64,000 bases of DNA from Chrysopilus asiliformis. Its lineage: Eukaryota; Arthropoda; Insecta; Diptera; Rhagionidae. Position 1 is the first letter of the stretch; every line of letters starts with the position of its first letter. The notes under the pieces were generated by a model that was given only the letters and a program-made list of their open reading frames with translations, did no database searches and was not told the DNA's origin. The stretch is from positions 65,508,031-65,572,030 of the forward strand of contig OZ035961.1 in NCBI GenBank assembly GCA_964034945.1, given 5' to 3'. The translations under genes and the position numbers were made by a program. This document shows positions 32,901 through 44,900 of the stretch, one piece after another.

Positions 32901-35900
32901 TTCATGATTGAGTATAATCTAAACACTAGAAAACTTCAGAAGTAATTCAGGTTGAAATTGGAGCCAATTTCGTAGGCTGAAGTTACAAGACTCCAATTGG
33001 TATTTTTCAAAAGTCGGGTTGCAAGGGTCATATGGGACGATAACTGCTTTCAAATGAAATACATTCCGCCCGATTTGGTTGAGGCGTAGAAGTCGATCTT
33101 TTAAATTTTTGCTATATACACACACTGACATGTTGCGGATTCATCGAACTGAGTCGATGGGCATATGTTCAGGAGACGTACGGGGCCCAGGTGATTTTAA
33201 TACTTTTCTTATATGTAAGAAAGATAAAAATACGATGATTTTTTTTTGATTTTAGTGTCGTTGTCTTAAAAATTGAACTGTGGGACGATATGTGCTAGCA
33301 TAAAAGTTTTTGTAATTTCGGCAAAAAAATAAGTTTAAAACAAATAATATTCAAGTAAAACTCTGATTACCTCAATAAAATCACAAGCTGCTGGATCCTC
33401 GAAAACAGCATGTCTCACCGCTATGATCCACTTTTGCACAAATTGAACTACCCTTTTTTTAACCGTTGTTATGTAGTCACAATCTTCCGGGCTATGCGAA
33501 CTGTCCGCTTCACTATGAAAAGTTCACTGCAGTTAAGGAAAAGGATTTTAAGATGCTAACTTAATTTGAAAAAACCCAGCGTATCGAAATTAAAATTAAT
33601 TCGAGAATTAAAAGTATCAAAATTAATATATAACTAATTAGAGTGTATTTTCATTAGATACCGAGTTTAAAACAGAAGGTTTGTTTTTGCAGTACCCGAA
33701 AACTCTTGTATTATGAAATTATTATGTGTATTTCTTATTCACAGCAACGTTCCCCATACATACCGCTGGGCCAAGAGAAATTGTTTGGAAATTTGATCAG
33801 GTAATGTCAAAACTCAAAAGTCAACTGACTTTACTTTGCAGGTTATAAAAATAAAAATAAATTGAGATTTGAGAAAAATTTTAAATTGCAAGTAGCAAAT
33901 ATTATAAAGCGATATAAGATGCGGGATTTAGAATTATATTTTTATTGGAGAAAATTTGGACAGATTGAAGTTGGCAACACTAAATTTAAGAAAAATTCAA
34001 TTTCCTTCGTCTGAGTTGGGTTTTTATTGTTCGTACTTTGCTAACAGTGTTTGGGACACCAAATAAAAAATATAGGATGTGAACAGCACATGATTTTCTT
34101 ATACAAAATCTACGTTTCTGCATAACTTACACTATAACCCGATGAATAAACTTTTAGTTTACACATAGAGTAATTATTATACAGAGGTACCAAAATGTTT
34201 CCTCTCTAAAACATTGGGTTCCGATTATGGAGATTTTAAATGGTGCTTATCGCGAACAAATTCGCACTGAGTAGCGATAGACGATACGCTGTCGGTGCAG
34301 GCAGTATGCAATAAGATGAATGACGGACACAAGACAATCGAATTCCGTTGCCTGCTTGTCGTCATACTCCCTGGACCGCCAGAAGTTGCGTTTTTTTAAT
34401 GTTCTAGAACACGGAACATTAAAAAAACGATCCAGGGTAAGTGAGAAATTTCATCGAATTCGAATCGCAACTAACTTCACGTTGGTTACATTAGTAGGCC
34501 CTTACTGCTTTATTTTCTTGATATAATCACGATTCGCTATTTCCCATGATTAAAACTATTTCGCTGTCGAAATTGAGAATAAAATGTGAGATTTATTATG
34601 TTGAAGTTAGCAGCATTTCATTACCGCACATTACCGTATAAAATTTCCCTTTGTTCCAAGCGCTGTCCGAGATAAAAAGGTGGTGCAGGATTTTGTATGG
34701 ACGGCTAATTCTGGACTGCTTCAGAACATTAAAAAAACGCAACTAAAGTCTTGCCTATCGCCCTCATCCGTACCCAATGATTTAGACTGGAAAAATTTTA
34801 ACCTTTGTATAGTAACTTTTCTGTGGTTTATATAAAAATATGAACTTTTTTTAGACAAAATCTGAAATATCTCGATAACGGTAAAAAAAAATGTAGAAAA
34901 TTTTAATATTTTTAATTTTTCCTTTTTTCGAAAAAACCGGTAATTTGCTAGCAATCTAATTTTTACCTTTTAATGAAAATATCTGCATGACGGTAAAAGA
35001 TAACGGATAATGGTAACAGACAAAATTGTGGATAATGCCATTCTCATTAATTCATTTTATACGTACATATAACCAGTACAAAACTTTTTGTTTTTTGACA
35101 AAATTTTGGTTTTATTAGGGTCTAGATTTCGACAATCGCCAAACAGTTTCAAGGTTCTAGCATAAAAGGAGCTAAGTTACGGTGAGAGGTCAGAGTAGAG
35201 TAAGGGGGGGGGGGGGGAGTCGAAATCGGCTTAGATATCGGATATGGAGGAAACTACAATTATGTAGGATTCTGTTATGTATGTTCCGTTATGTATGACC
35301 TTAGATGTAGGAGCTGAGAAATAGTAATGGTCTATATTATGGAGTAGTTGTCTATATTGCGGCACAATACTTTCCGCCAAAAAAAAAAATTTTCTAACAC
35401 GACTTTGACCTAACATTTAGCATTTCCTCAAGCATTTAAAAAGGATATTAATTAGCTAGCTCATCAACTAGCTGGGGTACTGGCAAGAATACTATATGAG
35501 TTAACAGAAAATCGTCTAAGAATGGATCGTTTGGTCCCACTTGTCCACCTAGACGCGTCTCCAGCAAATGCTCCAGCATTTTCGATGGCGTTCCGGACAT
35601 CACTGTGTATCTGAAAGTAACAATAAATCAAATAACAAAAGAAATGATATAATTTGTGTAAAATAGAAATATTGCGTTGGATTATAGACAAAAGCCATTA
35701 CCAAAAAAAGCTTCCTTAAACCGAAACATATATACATAAGTGAAACGAAGCGGATCAAGAATACAAATTGAGAGGAAATCGAACAAGATTCCAGAATAGG
35801 CATGCATATAATATTTAATTTTCTAAAAATCGTGGAAATCTACAGCGCACCCTTAAGTTTAACAAAATGTAACTTAATAAAATAAGGTTGTTGAGTCTAT

Positions 35901-38900
35901 TTGATTTTTAAACCGCTCAAAACTTTGCATTGCGGTACCTGATTAACACTAACGAATTACAAGTATAATATCGAATTGTAGATTATTTTGTTTACGATCA
36001 AAATTGCTCAGAACGAACATAGTTTAGAAATGATTTAGGCAACTCAGATGTTAAATAATGATTTCTTAAAAGAAAAATACGTTGAACAAGTGAAATAATA
36101 GAAAGTAAAGTGCCGAAAGCGATTTTTTTTGACAAACGCGGCGCATAAATATGGTCGCCAAACTTATTGATTATATTTTCTCTATATTAAATTCCGACTA
36201 AATACAAAAATCCCAAATGAATTTGCAAATAGAATAATGTCAATTTCATTGATGCGTCCTCTGGAATCCGAAGTTGCGTTAAGTTTGTTCGATTTCCCTC
36301 GATTGTAATTTGTATTCTTGAATCCACTGCGTTTCACTCCTGTTCGATTGCTTATAATCTATGATACGTATACCAATTGAGTGGCGAATCGAATCGACTG
36401 AGTTTGGTTTTACGTTTTAACTTCGGGTTTCAGAATAGCCATGATTAACAACAGTGTTTTTGTTATTGATATTCTGTTAATGGATTCGGATAGATAATTT
36501 TGATCCGAAAAACATTGCCGAGCAATGTATATGTCGACGCCGTCAATTTTTTTAGTAATTGATCCTTAAAGGATTTATCATTCAAAAATTCACAGAAATT
36601 TCTGTTATCATCGTAAAAGGATGGTTTTGAGCCTATTTTAAAGGTAATGAGCTCTACAATCAGAAAATGGTATCATAAATACTTCCCCCCAAAAGGACTC
36701 AATAAGTTAATTTATATATGGTTTAAAATGTGAATCTACGTAAGGACAATGAGTAAAGAAATTTTTGTTTTGAATTTTTTTCAAATTTGGCTCACATATT
36801 GAATTCTCAGATCAAGTGACAAATGCCAAATTTCAGATTTTTATTTGCAGTAGTTTCAGAGACACAACACTTGGAAATCCTGAGAAAATCGCAATTTTCA
36901 GCTAAGTGTAATCACAAAACTATTTATAACTAGGGTAGAAATGAGATACAGGTCTGTTGTTAGACGCAATTTGAAGCTTATTTTATAGGGTTTGATTCAT
37001 TAGATATTTTAGGCAGTTTTTAATTTCAAGGTAACGCAATATAACATTTGACCTTGAATATAACAAAAGGCCTTGTTTTAATTTTTTGAAAAAAATCACA
37101 AATAAACTTTCATTTCTCAAAATCATTTCTGTAATTTTTTCTTATTTTTTTTAATGAGCGAAATATGTGATATGCGAGCGAAAGCGAGCCTTAGAAAACC
37201 AAAATTTCAATTTTCGATGGTAGTTTCGGTCTATACAAATTACCTTTTCGAAAATATTTTCTTTCTAGTAAATGTTACGAGAAAAAATTTAAGGACATAT
37301 TTTATAGTAAGTCGAGATATTTAGGAGTTATAAGGCAATTAAGTCGGAAAAAGGATATTTCTATTATCCTTTGAGTCCTTTTGGGCGGAAATATTTATGA
37401 TAAAATTTATAGCTTTAAAATAAGCAAAAAACCACCTTTCTGCGATTGTAACTAAATTTTTTGTGTAAACATATACATTGTTCGGCAATGTTTATACCCG
37501 TATGGTGAAACCAAAGGGTATATTAACTTTGCCTTGCCGTTTGTAACGCCAAGATCCCGTCAACACACACATAAATGAATTACACCAGTGTCTTTAGAAT
37601 GATAAAAATAATTAATTTTAGCATGTCCGTCCGTCCGTCTGTCTGTCTGTGGCGCGGATTGCGGGCGCACGGATTGAGCTAGAGGCTTGAAATTTGGCGC
37701 AGATCCGTTTTTCGTAAAATGCGAGGCTAAGTTCGTTAACGAGCAAAAATGGACCATTAGGGGGAGTACCCCCCATACGAACGAAAACGTTTTTTGCAAA
37801 TATCTCGAAAACGGTGCATCCTATCAAAAAAAACCCCAGAAAAAAAGTTATTTAGGATATGATTCTACATAAAATTCCCATACATCAAAATCCGATTGGA
37901 ATAAATTTTAAAAAATCTTATTGGAAAGTTTGACTTCAAAGTGGAATTTTGGTACAACTGTTCGCCAGATTGGCAATTATAGCTTTTGTTATGTTTTATT
38001 TTTATATTTGACAAGAATTTCATTTGACTAAACAGGATTGGTCGCACTACTTACATTTTTAAACACATTGCACTACAAAATAAAAGAAAAATAATACTGG
38101 GTAAAGGGCTTTTATGTGTGTGTTTCAACATTTTTTCTAAAAATATATGACAAATTGGAAGTAAACTTTGCCACATGATATAGCGAATCACATAGAATTG
38201 ATGTTCTTTTGAAATCTGATCTAATTACAGTCGTACATTTTTTATATGTGATTGTACTTTTGTTCACTAAAAAAAATGACAGAAAATCAAGCTTTGAATA
38301 ACATACTTAAAAGCTGAATGTCCTCGCTGTTTAGAAACTCGTTCCAGTACTAATACATCCTTTCCGTGCTCCTGAAGACGCAATGTATTCGCTTCAACAT
38401 CTCTTAGAATTCTATTAAAATGCTCCTTATCTACCCTCAGCAGGTGGCAATTATTCTCTTTAAGAACTATAGTAGCAGCTCTATAATTAATTTTATTTCC
38501 AAAAGTTCCCAAATGCATTGACGGGTAGAACAGGTTAGAATCATATTAGAAAAAAAATATATTTTTATATTAGTATTTATGGTTTTATTAAAGCACTAGC
38601 ATCTGCGAATAAGCTTAAAAAGATACTACAATTTAATAAGTTATTAATCGAGTTAATAATATTAATTTCAAGCATTTCTAATAATTAATATTCTAATAAT
38701 TAGTATAATTTCGAACATATAGTATTCGAATGCGTTCAAAAACACATTGATACCAAGAGAAAAACATACGACAAAAAATTAAAAGTTTTAATGAAAATCA
38801 ATCATGATAAAAAATCAGGTTCAGGTAATCATGATTTAATTCCAGATTTTGTAGTAAATCAGTCTAATGAAGTATGCAGTGATGACGAAATAAAACTTCT

Positions 38901-41900
38901 AAATAAAGGTTTGAAATATACGCCGAAACCAAATAAAATACCACTAGTTGATACGGTTGTTGATATTGAATCAATAATAAAATATAAAACAAATAGAGTA
39001 CAAAACGATATAAGAGAAAACGCGGCTAAAGTAATTAAAGAAGTTCGGTAAAATTCCAACAACAAAAATAGTGAATTTAAAACTATTAAAAAATTACAAG
39101 AAAGAAATTGTGTGTATCTTAAAGCAGATAAAGGTAATAAAATAGTGATTTTAGATAAAATGGAATATGATCGTCGAATGAGTGATATGATAAATGAATC
39201 AAAATATGAGGTAATGAACAAAAATCCTTTGTCAAAGTTGGTCAGTGAATGTAATGAATTGAGAAAATTAATAAGTGAAGTGTTTGGTTTCCGGTTCAAT
39301 CGAATTCTAAATGTTTCAAATCCAACAATTGCAAAATTGTATAGATTACCAAAAATTCACAAATCCGGTGAAAAAATGAGACCAATTGTGTCAAATATTA
39401 ATACTCCATGTTATAAAATTGCGAAGGGGTTAGTGAACGAATTGAATAAATTGCCATCGATTAATAGTTTATCTGTTAGAAACTCGTATGACTTCGTTGA
39501 GAAAACAAAAAATGTTACATTGGAGGATAATGAAATAATGATTTCATTCGATGTGTGTTCATTGTTTCCTAGTATACCAGTTGACGTAGCTCTTGAAGCC
39601 CTCAAAAAAAATATTTAGTCTTAGTAAAAGTGCCAAAAGAAAAGAGAATTGTGTATGAAAGAGTGGCTAAAATTTGCATGCAACAAAATGTGTTTATGTT
39701 CCGCGACAATTATTACAAAGTAAGCAAAGGTACAAGCATGGGCAATCCATTGTCACCTTTAATTGCGGAATTATTTATGTCACTATTTGAAATGAACTTA
39801 AAAGAACAAAAATTGCTTCCACGGATATGGTGGCGTTATGTTGACGATGTGTTCGCGGTTATAAGAGAAGATGAAATCGAAAAAACAATTGACATTTTAA
39901 ATAATCAATTCAATTCAATAAAATTCACATTCGAGAAAGAATGTAATAAGGAGTTACCGTTCTTAGACTTGTTATTAAGAAAGAGTAAAGGAAAAATTGA
40001 ATTTGGAATATACCACAAACCTACAAGTACCACAAGAACAATTACAAATGATTCTCACTGTCATGTGCAACATAAAAAAGCCGCATATCATTCTTTTGTC
40101 CATAGACTGTGTAAACTGCCATTGTCGATAAATGATTACCGAAAGGAATACGAACACATTAAGAATGTTGCAAAAATCAACGGGTATGACGATAATCTAG
40201 TAGATTCACGAATCAAAAAAAAGTAAGAGTTAATGTTGCTAAGTGTAGAACGGTCGCATTTTTTTTTTGTGTTTTTTTAGGATTCATTCCATTTTATTGT
40301 AGGACTGAGTACTACATAATATTGAAGCAGGCTCTAAAAATAGTGGGAATCTCAGTTTAGGAATGGCTCCAGTTAAAACTGAGAACGGATGCTACTTTTG
40401 TTGGAATGTGTCCATTCTTCTCTCAGCCCTATTTACATAGTAATGAAGCCTTTGCTACAAAATGGTTCAATGACTCTTATAATCGCTTTCCCATATTTTA
40501 TAGGAACGATTACTATGCGGATTTTTTTTCCCGTGTACAATGCAAGGTGTTGCATTGAAAACGACCGAAACAATAATAACACATTCAATATGGCAACCAA
40601 CCAATCAGAGAAAGACAGGCGGAACTCTGGAAACGGATATTTTAGTTTTGAGGAGGATTAGCTAAGTATAATGCTAAATATAGTCATCACTAAATAGACG
40701 AATAATAAAATGTAATAAAGAGCTATGTATTGACGAAGAAACAAAAGTGAGGCCAACCTTTTATTAATATTAAAGTAACTAAGAAACGAAATGTAATTTG
40801 AAATTTAAATAAAACATAGTCTGTGATCTTTAAAAAAAAATTTAAAATCAAAGTTACTAAAAAAATAGTACCCTATCCTATTCCTTATTTCTTAAATGGT
40901 CCATATCCCGCCGTCGAATTTTGAAAATCTGGCCACCCTGGTTAATTAATAATTATCACTATTAATTCAACTTCATACGCAAGGAGGAAAATAAAATTTC
41001 CAATTCCTTTACAAGGAAAAGAAGAATACAAAAATCAATTTATACAAAATTTTGGAATGGCGAATGCAATTGGCTGCATAAATTGTGTACACATTCTAAA
41101 TATTGCTCCACCGTCTAAGCCACTTGTCCGACCTGTTATTCTTTCTTTTTTTTTTTTTTTGACTTCAGTCACTTTTTTCCCGTATCCGGGAAAAAAGTAT
41201 TTTGCCAAACAGCTTCATTTGTTTTACGATTTTTAATTGGGTATTAACCATTATAATAGTTTCGACTTATTCTCTTATTCCAGTATTTACATTAATTATA
41301 GTACGATTAAAAGATCAAACTTTCAGTGATATTGAGTCATTTGATAAAAAAATTGTCAGAATAAACATTACTATTTAGTTTTCTATGGGTCATGGGAAAA
41401 CACAATGTCTATTTTTACAATTTTTTGAATTAATATATCAGTCACTTTTTTTTACTCCAAACCCCATTATTTCGCTTTCAAAGTCTGGTAGTCCAACTTG
41501 TAAGTAAGTTAATCCGCGATAAATGAGTAAAATTAGCGAAATAAATTCTGAATAAAATTCGAGAAGAATTTCAAGAAAAATCGATTATTGATATTTAGTG
41601 CCGTTTGCACCAACAAAACTTAGCAACTTATGTACAACTTAAAAAATTTAAGTCGAAGAATTTCTACGGTTTAAGTAGGCTAACCACAACTTATTTTTTT
41701 AAGAATAATACGCGCAAACGGGCCTTAATCGATTAATTTTTATAATTTTAAAATTGGTTCGAATTGTTAGAACTTTTTTTCAACATATTTGTTTGATTGA
41801 AATTATTTTTACGTTTATTTTAAATCAATAAACACTAAAAGTACCTACAAAACTATTTTTTTTGAAAATAAATTAAATTTTCGAAACAATCCAAGAAAAA

Positions 41901-44900
41901 AAGAGTAGGTTTTTTTAGTAAAAGTTGTTCAAATATATAATTCATTCGACTCCTACAGAATTATTAAAAAATTTCAACACGTTGAAAAACAAAAGATTAT
42001 TTATTTTTTCTTTACCTTGGAGCGTCGTTAATTAATGCCAATTTTCCAAAATCGTCACCTTCTTTCAAGGTTGCCACAGTGCCCTTTCCGTGTATGACTA
42101 CATCAACAGACCCTTTCAGCAATATATACCACGATCGTCCTTCATCGCCTTGATTAAACACTAAACAAACAAAAAATTAACTAATATAGTACAGCCATTG
42201 AGCAGAAGCGGCGTGTTTTTTCAAGTTCAGTGAGCAGCGAGCGAGCTTTAAGGAGAATTTATTTTCTTTTCAGATATTCGTTCTTTTGCAGGAAGGGGAA
42301 AAGCTTTGTGTTTGAATCGAGTCGAGACTCTTTAAGCGGCCCCTACACGTTCAATCTAAAGCTCGATCCAGACTACACGATGTACGGGGTACGAGATACG
42401 AGGTTTTTGGTTTCCTCGTACATGGAACTGCATCCACACTGCACAGGGTTTTGCTCATTCGTGTACGCGGTTACCACGTACGAGGATAATCAAACAGCTT
42501 CTGATTTTACTCACTAGGTGAAACCATATGCAAATTTCCCATCCAAACACTCGATGTTCGGGGTACGTGCCAACCTCGTACCCCGTACATCGTGTAGTCT
42601 GGATCGAGCTTTACAGTCAATCATGCTGTCACAGCAAAAAGCTTATTTGCACTAGACGCTCAATCATGCACGCAAGCATCATTTTATTCGAAACAGCCAA
42701 ACCGACAACACACACCACAAATATCAACTTAAAAAAATTTTGTCCTTATATTTTTCACTTTTCGTCATCCACAACTCACTTTTTTGACTGTATAACTCGA
42801 AAAAGGATTCCCAAAAAAATTTTCTCTTATATACGACAACTTTTCACTACTAAAAATTACGGTGAAATGACGAATTGATTGACAGCTTCGCTATACACAT
42901 TCAAGCATGCTGTCATTCACAAAGCTCCCTCGAAAAATATCAAAATGATTTTGATATTTGCCAGCATGCTGGCAATCATGGAATTTTGCATGACAGCATC
43001 ACCATAGATGTTCAAAGTGCTGTGCGATGATTCACTGCAAGCATAGATTAGAGAGTTACTATAGACATAGATTAGAGAGTTAAGCGGTCCCTACACATTC
43101 AATCTTGCAGTCAATCATCGCATGCTGTGACAGCATTTTGAACGTCTATGGTGATGCTGTCATGCAAATTCCATGATTGACAGCATGCTGGCCAATATCA
43201 AAATCATTTTGTTATTTTTCACGGGAGCTTTGTGAATGACAGCATGCTTGAACGTGTATAGCGAAGCTGTCAATCAATTCCTCATTTCAGCGTAAGTTTT
43301 AGTAGTGAAAAGATGTCGCATATAAAAGACAAAGTTTTTTGAGAATCCTTTGTCGAGTTATACAGACAAAGAAGTGAGTTGTGGATGACGAAAAGCGAAA
43401 AATATAAGGACAAAAATTGTTTAAATTCATATTTGTGCTGTGTGCTGTCGGTTTGGCTGTTTCGAATTAATTGATGCTTGCGTGCATGATTGAGTGTTTA
43501 GTGCAAATAAGCTTTTTGCTGTGACAGCATGATTGGCTGCAAGATTGAACGTGTAGGGGCCGCTTTACTATAGATGAGAAACAAGAAAGAAATTTTTTCC
43601 TGAAGAAGAGTACATTCACAGATATCCTACTACTAGATCGCGGCACTCGAACAATTCCATACCAAAAATATGGGACAGCGTGACTATGGTTGTCTCATTT
43701 TTTCTTGGAACTTTAGTGATGTCAGATGTTCGAATCAGTTCTGAATTTCTATTCAATTCTAAATTTAAAGTGGTATGTGGCAGCTCTGAATATTAACATG
43801 AATAATTGGTATAGGGATTGAATAATATTCCGTCGGGGACCTGCATAAGCATTTTTTTTTTCAGAATTTTAATTTCCCAGAATTTACTAGCTTTGTCCCT
43901 TTTTCTCGTCATAACTTTTTGACGTTTCAGTGGTCTATTTGAGATAGCAAATGGCTTGATCTAGTAGTAGGATATCTATGAGTACATTCGGCTTTTTATC
44001 GTCTGTTTCATTTGCATCGTAAAGACATGAATTGCTTTTGTGTGAGGAATGCCAAATTTAATGGTGTTGCCACATACTACTTTTGTCGCGTATGAAAATA
44101 GTTTTTTTTCAAAATTTATCTAGACAAATTCTATTTGAGAGCATTTGTATAAATATCATTACATTATTAATTTTTAAGTTATATTAATTTTTACTCGAAA
44201 GATATATTTAAATGGGTTATATTAATTTTTACTCGGAAGATATATTTAAATGTGATTTTCCACACCACCTTCAATAAGATTAAGAACATGGTATTGAGAT
44301 TTCTGTAGTTAAATTTTTCTTAAAAATTTGTTTTAAAGAAATCGCTTTGCACGTAATTTATACCTTGAAATTAAATTATTTTAAGCTTAACTATTTTTTT
44401 CGTAAAGTTTCGCAAACACGATAATTTCCCAGGTTTTGTTGTTGTAGGAAACTTGCCGGTTGATTAAACTTAGTCAAATCTCTTTTCTGATTTTGCAATT
44501 TCTTTGCTGAAAATTGTACTTTTGGTGTACCCAGTGACAATGGCAAATTGAAAAGCTTTTTTGCTTATTCTTCATTCCAATTGAATGTGAAGGAGTGAAA
44601 AAGAATACCGATTTCATCAGAAAATATTCCACTAGCGCAGCTATTTACTCTACCGTAAGTATATGGGAAAAAGTGTTTCCTACCTATCTATAGTAACTCT
44701 CTAATCTATGCTGAAAGATTTAACGTCTATGGGCCGTTTAAGCCGTGTTTGATTCATAGTTTAAGCCATGAGCACCAAGGGTAACTTGCAAGCTCAAATT
44801 ACTCTTTTATCCATCGATTCTTCATGCTACCCGTTTTTTTCTAGCTTGCACGCCAATTGCATACATACCCATATGAAAGACATAATCTGTTTCGTTTTGC

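Larger units (their letters stand above)
33522..35448 (-). promoter_or_regulatory. Epac: U12-type AT-AC intron of Epac
   Basis: Read on the minus strand, the intron begins ATATCCTTTTTAAATG and ends TTTTCCTTAACTGCAGTGAAC. The first part equals the U12 5' splice-site consensus (ATATCCTTT). TTCCTTAAC equals the U12 branch-point consensus and lies about 10 nt before the terminal AC. Splicing here joins TA+T into a Tyr codon and gives ELANYFHSEADS in frame. The only other acceptor (CATAG) has no matching-phase donor. Contains a MITE (34385-34743) and HINE-B-like DNA. Confidence 0.8.

Noticed and set aside
33371..33512. Use of CATAG/33512 as a GT-AG acceptor for the REM exon
   Set aside because: It needs a donor in phase 2, but the only GT donors in the upstream exon are phase 0 and the conserved YFHS residues would be lost.
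35201..35217. G-run as a G-quadruplex regulatory site
   Set aside because: A single uninterrupted G-tract in repeat DNA; nothing ties it to a promoter or replication site.
38859..39299. 146-codon minus-strand frame
   Set aside because: Shadow of the Penelope-like reverse transcriptase on the plus strand.
44040..44095. Second THAP or zinc-finger start ([13 protein letters not shown])
   Set aside because: Only about 22 codons before a stop, without FP, W or CxxHF downstream.
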